A stretch of 7,738 bases of DNA from Gemmatimonadota bacterium. GTDB lineage: Bacteria; Gemmatimonadota; Gemmatimonadetes; Gemmatimonadales; Gemmatimonadaceae. Shown here one piece after another: positions 1 to 6,109 of this stretch. Numbering within the stretch: position 1 is the first letter of the stretch; every line of letters starts with the position of its first letter. The DNA is taken from positions 1 to 7,738 of the forward strand of contig JARIET010000132.1 in assembly GCA_031127185.1 (NCBI GenBank), read 5' to 3'. Made by a program: the position numbers and the translations under genes. Below the pieces are notes generated by a model. The model was given only the letters and a program-made list of their open reading frames with translations, made no database searches and was not told where the DNA came from.

Positions 1-952
1 GGAGCGCGAGCCGCCCTTCGAGTCCCGGGAACATCGTGGTGTGAAAGGCGCGAATCTCCGCCGACTTCGGCAGGAACTCGGCCGTAGCCACCTGCTCCGG
101 CTTCGGCGCCCACGCACCCACGTGCGTGAGGAGATCGCCCATCGCGGTCATGATATCCGCCGGACCCACACCCCAGCCCACACGAAGCCCGGTCGCTGCG
201 AAACACTTGGAGATGCCGTCCACATAAATCGTGTACTTCGCCATCTCCGGGCGCAGCCCTGTGGGCGTGTAATGCTTGGCGCCACCAAACGTGAGCATCC
301 AGTACATCTGGTCGTAGAGCACATACAGCGGCCGCGAGCCCGCAGGTCGGCTCGCGTTCTCCGCGAGCACCGCGTCGCAGATATCACCCAGCTGCTGCTC
401 TCCAAACAGCGTGCCACAGGGATTCATCGGTGAGTTGAGCACGAGGAGCCTGGCGCCCTTCAGGTGCGGCGAGAGTTTCGCAGCCGTCGGGAGAAATCCG
501 GTCTCGGGGCCGCACGGCACCTCGGCCACTTTTGCGCCGACGATGTACGAGTAGAACTCGTTGCTCCAGCTCGGCGTCGGATAGACCACCGTGTCACCCG
601 CGTTCACCACAGCGCGATAGGCACCGTAGATGATTGGGCGGCCACCGGCGGCGATGAGAACGTTGTCAAACCCGACGTCGAAACCGAGCCATTCTTTGTA
701 GTAGGCGCAGACGGCCTTCCGAAGCTCTGGTACGCCGTTCGACGGCGGATAGTTCGTCTGCCCCGCCATCACCTGCCGCGAGAGCGCCTCGGCGAGCCCC
801 TTGGGAATCGGAAACTCGCTCGGCCCAAAATCGCCGACCGTGAGATTGCAGACCGGATTTCCCGCGTCCATCATCGCCCGCGTTTCGCCGGCGATGCGCA
901 GGATCATCGAGCCTTTGAGATCGTTCGAAAGATCAGAGAGACGACTGGTCAC
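1..952 (-). CDS. Fold-type I PLP-dependent aminotransferase (class I/II), 3' end cut by window edge
   Basis: I translated 317 codons on the minus strand without a stop; the C-terminal part (about 70-90 residues in this family) lies outside the window. It is a PLP aminotransferase of the aspartate aminotransferase fold. Visible motifs are NSPMNPCG at residues 173-180 (cofactor-contacting Asn177), YDQMYW at 213-218 (Asp214 for the pyridine nitrogen, Tyr217), and DGISKCFAATGLRVGW at 245-260, with Lys249 the Schiff-base lysine and Arg257 a phosphate contact. The N-terminal region GQTNYPPSNGVPELRKA also fits the family. I chose the GTG at 950-952: it overlaps the hslU stop by 4 bp (GTGA), and a GAGGA lies about 10 nt upstream inside hslU, which implies translational coupling. 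An in-frame ATG at 905-907 is the alternative. The amino-acid substrate cannot be read here, because the usual carboxylate-binding arginine is in the missing part. Confidence 0.9.
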   Translation of the reverse strand, partial: MTSRLSDLSNDLKGSMILRIAGETRAMMDAGNPVCNLTVGDFGPSEFPIPKGLAEALSRQVMAGQTNYPPSNGVPELRKAVCAYYKEWLGFDVGFDNVLIAAGGRPIIYGAYRAVVNAGDTVVYPTPSWSNEFYSYIVGAKVAEVPCGPETGFLPTAAKLSPHLKGARLLVLNSPMNPCGTLFGEQQLGDICDAVLAENASRPAGSRPLYVLYDQMYWMLTFGGAKHYTPTGLRPEMAKYTIYVDGISKCFAATGLRVGWGVGPADIMTAMGDLLTHVGAWAPKPEQVATAEFLPKSAEIRAFHTTMFPGLEGRLAL

Positions 953-2400
953 AGGATGTATTTCCTCAGGTCTTCGTCCTCCACGATCGCCTTGAGTCGA
1001 TCGCGGACCATCTTTGCATCCACCTTCACCGGCTCGGTGCCGCGCTCCGGCAACTCGAACATCAGTTCCTCGAGCAGCGTCGTCATCACGGTGTGCAACC
1101 GGCGCGCGCCGATGTTCTCCATCCGCTGATTGACCTGCGCGGCCGTGCGTGCGATCTCGGCGATGGCATCGGTGCCGAACTCCAGCTGCGTGCCTTCGGC
1201 GCCCACGAGCGCGGCGTACTGCTTGGTGAGCGCGTTCTCCGGTTCCGTCATGATGCGAACGAAATCGGCTTCGGTGAGCGACTTGAGTTCCACGCGAATC
1301 GGAAATCGGCCCTGCAACTCGGGAATCAGGTCGCTTGGCTTGGAGACGTGAAATGCGCCGGCCGCCACAAACAACACGTGGTCGGTCTTTACCATGCCGT
1401 ATTTGGTCGGGACGTTGGAGCCTTCGACGATCGGCAGCAGGTCGCGTTGCACGCCCTCGCGTGAGACATCGGGGCCGCCCATCTCGCTCTTGGCGCCGGC
1501 GATCTTGTCGATCTCGTCGAGGAAGATGATGCCGAGTTTCTCGACGCGTTCCATGGCGTCGGCGGTGACGTCGTCGAGGTTGATGAGCTTGTCGAACTCT
1601 TCGTCCAGCAGGAGACGTCGCGCCTCCGAGACCGGCACCGTGCGCTTTTTGCGCTTCTTCGGCATCAGCTCGGAGAGCATTTCGCCGAGGTTGGCCATCG
1701 TGTCGGGCGCACCGGGCTGATTGCCCATGTCGGGCATCTGCGTGGCGCGACTGGCGACTTCGACCTCGACTTCGCGCGCCTCAAGCTGGCCGTCGCGAAG
1801 CAGCTGACGGAGCTTGTCGCGCGTGCGCTTGTAGCGATCGCGGGCAGCCTCCTGCTCCGCGGTCACGCTGCCGCTGGCCGATGCGACGAAGACGCGATCG
1901 CTCGCGTCCGCGCCGCCCGGTGCCGGAGTCGGCGTGGCCACATCCGCCGGCGGCGGCAGCAGGAGGTCGAGGAGACGCTCGTCCACCTTGTCATGCGCGA
2001 GATCTTCGACTTCGGTTTCGCGCTCGGTGCGGACGAGGTCGATGGCGCTTTCGACGAGATCGCGCACCATCCCCTCGACGTCGCGACCCACGTAGCCCAC
2101 TTCGGTGAACTTGGAGGCTTCGACTTTGATGAACGGCGCGCCGGTGAGTTTGGCGAGGCGGCGCGCGATCTCTGTCTTGCCGACGCCCGTGGGCCCGATC
2201 AGAATGATGTTGTTGGGCGCGATTTCTTCGCGAATCCCCTCGGGCGCGCGCTGCCGGCGCCACCGATTGCGCAGCGCAATGGCCACCGCTTTCTTGGCGT
2301 CCGCCTGACCGATGATGTAGCGATCGAGTTCCGCCACGATCTTCCGTGGCGTGAGGTCTGCAAGGCGCGCGAGAGCCTGTTCGGTGCGATTGATCGGCAT
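949..2400 (-). CDS. hslU: ATP-dependent unfoldase HslU (ClpY)
   Basis: This is the AAA+ ATPase of the cytosolic HslVU protease; it unfolds substrates and threads them into HslV. The protein has 483 residues. Walker A is GPTGVGKT at 69-76, and the pore loop GYVG at 102-105 is the substrate-gripping motif. The intermediate (I) domain spans roughly 110-265. Walker B is IIFLDEID at 291-298, GRFPIR at about 364-369 carries the arginine-finger region, and ENIGARRLHT at 428-437 is sensor 2. The C-terminus EDLRKYIL is the tail that inserts between HslV subunits to activate it. The protein is longer than the E. coli form (443) because of a Pro/Ala-rich stretch at about 148-180 inside the I domain. The gene starts 8 nt after the hslV stop, so the two are an operon. 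The only ribosome-binding candidate is a weak GAGAAG about 11 nt before the ATG. Confidence 0.98.
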   Translation of the reverse strand: MPINRTEQALARLADLTPRKIVAELDRYIIGQADAKKAVAIALRNRWRRQRAPEGIREEIAPNNIILIGPTGVGKTEIARRLAKLTGAPFIKVEASKFTEVGYVGRDVEGMVRDLVESAIDLVRTERETEVEDLAHDKVDERLLDLLLPPPADVATPTPAPGGADASDRVFVASASGSVTAEQEAARDRYKRTRDKLRQLLRDGQLEAREVEVEVASRATQMPDMGNQPGAPDTMANLGEMLSELMPKKRKKRTVPVSEARRLLLDEEFDKLINLDDVTADAMERVEKLGIIFLDEIDKIAGAKSEMGGPDVSREGVQRDLLPIVEGSNVPTKYGMVKTDHVLFVAAGAFHVSKPSDLIPELQGRFPIRVELKSLTEADFVRIMTEPENALTKQYAALVGAEGTQLEFGTDAIAEIARTAAQVNQRMENIGARRLHTVMTTLLEELMFELPERGTEPVKVDAKMVRDRLKAIVEDEDLRKYIL

Positions 2401-2408
2401 AGCGTCTG

Positions 2409-2948
2409 CTACTTCTCTGGCTCGATGAGCGTGATGTTCGTGTTCGAGTAGATGCAGATCTCGCCGGCGATGGTGAGGGCCTTCTTGACGATGTCGCGCG
2501 GGGCCAGCGCGGTCTCGCGCAGGAGCGCACGCGCGGCGGCCTGCGCGTAGGCGCCGCCTGAGCCGATCGCCATCACGCCATCTTCGGGCTCGATGACCTC
2601 GCCATTGCCAGAGAGAATGAAGCCGTTGCGCGTGTTGGCTGCGATCAACTGGGCTTCAAGGCGCCTCAGGACGCGGTCCGAGCGCCATTCCTTGGTCAGT
2701 TCAACGGCCGCGCGCGGCAGGTTGTCGGGACATCGATCGAGCTTTTCCTCGAACTTGTCGAAAAGCGTAAAGGCGTCGGCGACGGAGCCGGCGAAGCCCG
2801 CGACCACAGAGCCGCCCTTGAGCAGGCGAACCTTGGTGGCATTGGCTTTGACGACCGTGTCGCCGAGGGTGACCTGACCGTCGCCGCCGATGGCGACGGC
2901 GCTGTCGCGGATGACGCAAAGGATGGTGGTGGCGTGATATTGCTGCAT
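2409..2948 (-). CDS. hslV: HslV (ClpQ) peptidase subunit of HslVU protease
   Basis: This is the N-terminal-nucleophile threonine peptidase that forms the double-hexamer chamber of HslVU. The protein has 179 residues. The N-terminus [10 protein letters not shown] aligns with family members carrying a short propeptide. The nucleophile should be Thr7, exposed by removing six residues; in E. coli only the initiator Met is removed. Counting from Thr7, Asp23 (in GGDGQV) and Lys39 (in ATKVR) fall where the catalytic Asp17 and Lys33 are expected. Other family blocks are [39 protein letters not shown] and [11 protein letters not shown]. The start is firm: a TGA in the same frame lies directly before the ATG. 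There is no Shine-Dalgarno sequence, and a TAGTTT hexamer ends 6 nt before the ATG. The divergent dehydratase gene begins only 2 or 53 bp away, depending on its start. Confidence 0.98.
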   Translation of the reverse strand: MQQYHATTILCVIRDSAVAIGGDGQVTLGDTVVKANATKVRLLKGGSVVAGFAGSVADAFTLFDKFEEKLDRCPDNLPRAAVELTKEWRSDRVLRRLEAQLIAANTRNGFILSGNGEVIEPEDGVMAIGSGGAYAQAAARALLRETALAPRDIVKKALTIAGEICIYSNTNITLIEPEK

Positions 2949-2950
2949 TC

Positions 2951-3970
2951 ATGCAAACTAACGCGGCCCCGAACCCCACAGCGCCGCCGACAACCCGTCC
3001 GATGCCCTTTCCGATTACCTACGCCGACGTCCTTGCCGCCCGCGAACGGCTGGCCCCGTACCTGACCCCCACGCCGCTGCGCGAGTATCCGCAGCTGAAT
3101 GACTTGGTGGGTAACGGGATACGGGTCTGGGTGAAGCACGAGAACCATCATCCCACGCAGAGCTTCAAGATCCGGAACGGGCTCGCCGTGGTGACATCAC
3201 TGACGGCGGCGGAGCGGGCCCGCGGGGCGATTGGCGCGAGTACCGGGAACCACGGTCAGGGCGTGGCCTACGCGGGAAAGCTCCTGGGGGTCCCAGTGGC
3301 AATCTGCGTGCCCGAGCGGAACAATGCTGAGAAGAATGCGGCGATTCGAGCGCTTAGTGCGGAGCTGATCGAGACCGGCGCGATTTACGACGAGACCGTG
3401 GTGGCCTGCGCGCAGATTCAGGCGGAGCGCGGGATGACGCTGGTGCATTCGACGAACCATCCACAGGTCGTGGCCGGTGCCGGCACCATGACGCTGGAGA
3501 TCATCGAGCAGCAGCCGGACATCGAGGCGATAGTGATCGCGCTCGGTGGTGGTTCGCAGGCCGTTGGCGCGATGACGGTGCTGCGCGAACGTGCCCCCGG
3601 CGTGAAGGTCTACGCCATTGGGGCCGCCGGTGCACCGGCGCAGTACGAGTCGTGGAAGCAGGGCCGCCGGCTCGAGCGCCATCCGGTGAAGACGTTCGCC
3701 GAAGGGATTGCGACGGGCTCAGCGTATGAGATGACGTTTGATGCGCTGCGCGAAGGACTGGCCGGATTCGTGACCGTGGACGACGACGCGATCTTTGGCG
3801 CGGTGCGCGACTTGATCCGGATCACGCACAACGTTCCCGAGGGCGCGGGCGCGGCTGGCCTGGCAGGATTGCGCGTGCTGGCGCCGCAACTCGCCGGGAA
3901 ACGCGTCGCGATCATCATGTGCGGCGGGAACCTGTCGATGGCGGACCTTAAGCGCGCGGTGGCCGAATAG
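2951..3970 (+). CDS. Threonine/serine dehydratase-like PLP enzyme (fold type II), no ACT domain
   Basis: This is a fold-type II PLP enzyme of the threonine ammonia-lyase/serine dehydratase group, which would deaminate a hydroxy amino acid to a 2-oxo acid. In the 339-residue reading, Lys73 in QSFKIRNG is the PLP lysine, ASTGNHGQG at 96-104 binds the substrate carboxylate, and GGGS at 199-202 is the phosphate loop (GGGG in classic IlvA). CGGN at 324-327 is the cofactor-ring motif, with Cys where IlvA has Ser. The protein ends after the catalytic domain, so it lacks the C-terminal ACT-like domain through which isoleucine inhibits biosynthetic IlvA. Two ATGs are possible. The one at 2951 adds a 17-residue Pro/Thr-rich leader and leaves only 2 bp to hslV. 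The one at 3002 (MPFPITYADVLAARERL) matches the usual family beginning and is my preferred start. Neither has a clear Shine-Dalgarno sequence. Serine racemase or another dehydratase of this fold is possible. Confidence 0.9.
   Translation: MQTNAAPNPTAPPTTRPMPFPITYADVLAARERLAPYLTPTPLREYPQLNDLVGNGIRVWVKHENHHPTQSFKIRNGLAVVTSLTAAERARGAIGASTGNHGQGVAYAGKLLGVPVAICVPERNNAEKNAAIRALSAELIETGAIYDETVVACAQIQAERGMTLVHSTNHPQVVAGAGTMTLEIIEQQPDIEAIVIALGGGSQAVGAMTVLRERAPGVKVYAIGAAGAPAQYESWKQGRRLERHPVKTFAEGIATGSAYEMTFDALREGLAGFVTVDDDAIFGAVRDLIRITHNVPEGAGAAGLAGLRVLAPQLAGKRVAIIMCGGNLSMADLKRAVAE
2955..2960 (-). promoter_or_regulatory. Candidate -10 hexamer for leaderless hslV
   Basis: TAGTTT on the minus strand ends 6 nt before the hslV ATG, a distance that would place the transcript start at or next to the start codon. 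The gene has no Shine-Dalgarno sequence, which fits a leaderless mRNA. I see no convincing -35 element 16-18 bp upstream. The call rests on the TANNNT pattern and its spacing only. If the dehydratase really starts at 2951, this hexamer lies inside its first codons. Confidence 0.3.
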
Positions 3971-3980
3971 CACTAGACGA

Positions 3981-4040
3981 CTGGTCCGCGTCCGTCCGCC
4001 CAGGTCCCCCCACGTCCCCCCACGTCCCCCCACGTCCCGC
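3981..4040. repeat. 10-bp tandem repeat (unit CACGTCCCCC), G-quadruplex motif on the minus strand
   Basis: Six 10-bp units lie in phase. The two central copies at 4011-4030 are exact CACGTCCCCC. The copies at 4001-4010 and 4031-4040 differ slightly, and those at 3981-3990 and 3991-4000 are degenerate (6/10 and 7/10 matches to the unit). On the minus strand this gives runs of six G separated by four-base ACGT loops, which satisfies the usual four-run G-quadruplex pattern. The array lies just after the dehydratase stop and before the MarR-GNAT operator. The palindromic ACGT core recurs once per helical turn, so a DNA-binding role is an alternative. Function is unknown. Confidence 0.85.
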
Positions 4041-4081
4041 AGTTCCCGTCGGCCCTCCCCTCTCCTCCGGGAGCAAATTGT

Positions 4082-4108
4082 GAAATAGTTTCCAAAAGCA
4101 ACTATTTC
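4082..4108. promoter_or_regulatory. 27-bp inverted repeat, probable operator of the MarR-GNAT gene
   Basis: GAAATAGTT at 4082-4090 is repeated as its exact reverse complement AACTATTTC at 4100-4108. A further C:G pair inside the spacer makes 10 of 13 positions symmetric. The centre is about 35 bp before the GTG start of a MarR-domain gene, and the site is AT-rich in otherwise GC-rich DNA. MarR proteins are dimers that typically bind palindromes in their own promoters, so this is the natural autoregulatory operator. No T-run follows, so it does not look like a terminator. A poor -35-like TTGTGA (4078-4083) overlaps its left edge; no good -10 can be assigned. Confidence 0.6.
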
Positions 4109-4120
4109 TGAAAGCCGTTC

Positions 4121-4126
4121 AGGAGG
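4121..4126 (+). promoter_or_regulatory. Strong Shine-Dalgarno AGGAGG for the MarR-GNAT gene
   Basis: A perfect AGGAGG lies 4 nt before the GTG at 4131. This is the best ribosome binding site in the window and supports the GTG start, even though that start gives the protein an unusual N-terminal extension. The spacing is slightly shorter than optimal. Confidence 0.75.
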
Positions 4127-4130
4127 ACAG

Positions 4131-5177
4131 GTGACCCCGACTCTGCCGCTCAGCGCACCGGCGACGCGCACGGTTGCGTTGGTTCGACCCATCGCGCACC
4201 CTCGGCCCATCAGGCTTCGCCTGCCGAAACTCGCCCCGCCGCCGTCACGCGGCGCGCAACCCACCGACCGCCAAGTCGATCAGATTCGCGCGTTCAACCG
4301 CTTCTACACCGCGCGCGCGGGACTCCTCGACGCCGGCCATCTGGGAAGCGCCTTTTCGCTGGCGCAGGTCCGTGTCCTTTTCGAAGTGGCTTACGGCAGC
4401 GGGACCACCGCCTCAGACCTCGGGGATCGGCTTCACCTCAGTCGCGGATACCTGAGCCGCCTGCTTCGCGATTTCACAAAGAAGGGGCTGGTGTCGCACG
4501 CCCGAACCATTCCAGACGGACGGTTCAAGGCGCTGCACCTCACGACGCTCGGGCGCGAAACGTTGGAGACCCTCGAACGCGCCGCCAAGGAAGGCATGCG
4601 CGATATGCTTGCCGCAGTCGCGCCGACCGGCCGAGCTGCGGTCGTCGACGCATTGACGACGGTTCGCGCGGCGCTTCGCCCGCGCCTGATGCAGCGACCC
4701 CTCATCCGCCTGCGGTCTCCCAGGCCCGGCGACCTTGGATGGGTCGTCGAGCGTCACGGCGCGATCTACGCCGCAGAGTACGGATACGACGCGCGCTTCG
4801 AGGGACTCGTGGCGCAAATCGTCGCCGACTTCGCCAAGGGCCAATACGGCAGTCGCGAGCGCTGCTGGGTCGCCGAAGTCGACGGCGCCCGCGCCGGCTC
4901 CGTGTTCGTCACCCGCGCGTCGGCGCGAACGGCGCAACTTCGCCTCCTGCTCGTCGAACCCTGGGCGCGTGGACTCAAACTGGGTCATCGCCTCGTGAGC
5001 GTCTGTACCGAGTTTGCGCGCGCGCAACACTACCGCGAAATAATCCTGTGGACGCAGGCCGAGCTCGAAAAGGCGCGCCACCTGTACGAGGGCGCGGGAT
5101 ACCGCCTCACGGCATCAAAGCGACACGCGATGTTCGGCAAACCCGCAGTCGCCGAGACGTGGACACTCACGCTCTAG
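4131..5177 (+). CDS. MarR-family regulator fused to a GNAT N-acetyltransferase
   Basis: The protein has 348 residues and two domains. Residues 48-185 are a MarR winged-helix DNA-binding domain (DRQVDQIRAFNRFYT opening helix; helix-turn-helix and wing at about 92-145, with LSRGYLSRLLRDF as the recognition region and DGRFKALHLT as the wing). Residues 192-345 are a GNAT acetyltransferase: LLLVEPWARGLKLGHRLV at 272-289 holds the acetyl-CoA pyrophosphate loop, and LYEGAGYRLT at 318-327 is the C-terminal family motif. Such HTH/GNAT bifunctional proteins are known in many bacteria, but the acetylated substrate is generally undefined and cannot be read here. Residues 1-47 form a Pro/Arg-rich extension not typical of MarR. 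The 27-bp palindrome upstream suggests autoregulation. The 3' end overlaps the convergent xerC end by 11 bp. The neighbours give no clue to the ligand. Confidence 0.93.
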   Translation: MTPTLPLSAPATRTVALVRPIAHPRPIRLRLPKLAPPPSRGAQPTDRQVDQIRAFNRFYTARAGLLDAGHLGSAFSLAQVRVLFEVAYGSGTTASDLGDRLHLSRGYLSRLLRDFTKKGLVSHARTIPDGRFKALHLTTLGRETLETLERAAKEGMRDMLAAVAPTGRAAVVDALTTVRAALRPRLMQRPLIRLRSPRPGDLGWVVERHGAIYAAEYGYDARFEGLVAQIVADFAKGQYGSRERCWVAEVDGARAGSVFVTRASARTAQLRLLLVEPWARGLKLGHRLVSVCTEFARAQHYREIILWTQAELEKARHLYEGAGYRLTASKRHAMFGKPAVAETWTLTL

Positions 5178-6090
5178 GATGCGCCTTGCGATAGACCTGC
5201 TTCAGTCGCTCAACCGATGTGTGCGTGTAGATCTGCGTCGTGGAGATCGATGCGTGGCCCAGCAACTCCTGCACCGCGCGCAAATCCGCACCCGCGTCGA
5301 GCAAGTGCGTCGCAAACGAATGCCGTAGCGAGTGCGTGGAAAGCCCGGCACCCTCATCCACCTCGCCCAACCACTTCGTCACGCTCACCTGGATCATTCG
5401 TGTGCTCATCCGCTTTCCGCGTGAGCTGAGAAACATGGCAGTACGGTCGGCCTTGAGTCCGAGCCCGGCGCAGAGCTGGTCGCGCACCCGCTCGTATTCG
5501 CGCAGCGCCCGCTGCGCGTGCTGCCCCACCGGCACAATTCGCTCCTTGCGCCCCTTGCCGCGCACCTTCACCTGCCCCGCGAGCAGGTCGAGATCAACTC
5601 GATTCACACCGCGCAGCTCTGACACACGCAATCCTGCCGAGTAGAACAACTCGAGAATCGACAGATTCCGCACGTCGGTGAATTTCCCCTCGGACGCGCG
5701 TGTCTGCAGCGCCGCGAACAGCGTGGCCACCTGCGTGCGGTCGAGATGCCCAGGCAGGTGTCGCTCCAGCTTCGGGGTGCCCACACCCTGGGCGGGATTG
5801 TCCTCAAGCACGTCGTTGCGGTGCATCCACGCAAAGAACGTGCGTACCGCAGACAGCGCGCGCGCGGAGCTCCGCTTGGACAATCCTCGCCGCGCGAGAT
5901 GGGCCAGAAAGGCCCGCATCGCCAGCCTGTCTACCTTGGCCCACCCCCACTCCCCGTCCCCGAAATAGGGCCCGAGAAACGCCGCAAACTCCGCCAGATC
6001 GCGGGCGTAGGCCTTCACCGTGTTCGGCGAGACATCCCGCTCCTTGGCGAGGTGCTCGAGAAACGCCGCGAGGTAATCAGGGGGACTCAT
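5167..6090 (-). CDS. xerC: Site-specific tyrosine recombinase XerC
   Basis: This is a tyrosine recombinase that with a XerD partner resolves chromosome dimers at dif during cell division. The protein has 307 residues, the normal length for Xer proteins. The SAM-like N-terminal core-binding domain covers about 1-100 (LAKERDVSPNTVKAYARDL). The catalytic domain follows with Arg155 (GLRVSEL), Lys179 (VRGKGRKER), His253 and Arg256 (HSLRHSFATHLL), His279 (LLGHASISTTQIYTH) and nucleophile Tyr288, so the catalytic set is complete. Its place near trmFO and hslVU is the conserved chromosomal position and argues against a phage integrase. The start is bounded by in-frame TAG and TAA codons two and three codons upstream. 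There is no Shine-Dalgarno sequence. XerC rather than XerD is inferred from the neighbourhood. No dif-like site is visible in the window. Confidence 0.95.
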   Translation of the reverse strand: MSPPDYLAAFLEHLAKERDVSPNTVKAYARDLAEFAAFLGPYFGDGEWGWAKVDRLAMRAFLAHLARRGLSKRSSARALSAVRTFFAWMHRNDVLEDNPAQGVGTPKLERHLPGHLDRTQVATLFAALQTRASEGKFTDVRNLSILELFYSAGLRVSELRGVNRVDLDLLAGQVKVRGKGRKERIVPVGQHAQRALREYERVRDQLCAGLGLKADRTAMFLSSRGKRMSTRMIQVSVTKWLGEVDEGAGLSTHSLRHSFATHLLDAGADLRAVQELLGHASISTTQIYTHTSVERLKQVYRKAHPRA

Positions 6091-6097
6091 TGGCTAT

Positions 6098-6104
6098 TAG
6101 AATA
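6098..6104. promoter_or_regulatory. Candidate symmetric bidirectional -10 element between xerC and the kinase gene
   Basis: The plus strand reads TAGAATA. TAGAAT (6098-6103) ends 6 nt before the kinase ATG. The reverse strand reads TATTCT (6104-6099) and ends 8 nt before the xerC ATG. Both are TANNNT -10-like hexamers sharing five base pairs, and both would start RNA at or within about 2 nt of a start codon. Neither gene has a Shine-Dalgarno sequence. I find no good -35 element on either side, so the evidence is position, symmetry and local AT-richness only. Confidence 0.35.
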
Positions 6105-6109
6105 CATCC

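Noticed and set aside
464..1129. Long plus-strand open frame of about 220 codons
   Set aside because: It is antisense to the aminotransferase and the end of hslU, has no recognisable motifs, and is the kind of shadow frame expected in GC-rich genes. Open frames at 1993-2451, 4413-5081 and 5746-6255 were dropped for the same reason.
939..3986. Exact 12-bp repeat AGACGACTGGTC at 939-950 and 3975-3986
   Set aside because: A repeat of this length is expected by chance in a window of this size and GC content. The first copy is coding sequence at the aminotransferase start and nothing shared surrounds the copies.
4055..4073. Possible intrinsic terminator (CTCCC ... GGGAG) after the dehydratase gene
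   Set aside because: The stem is only 5 bp with a 9-nt loop and no T-run follows, so it is not a credible terminator.
4082..4108. Inverted repeat read as a terminator hairpin or as a dif site
   Set aside because: It lacks a following T-run and does not have the arm sequences of dif. Its position before a MarR gene fits an operator better.
5167..6090. Tyrosine recombinase as a phage or island integrase
   Set aside because: Length, motifs and position beside trmFO and hslVU match the housekeeping Xer protein; there is no tRNA, attachment repeat or phage gene nearby.
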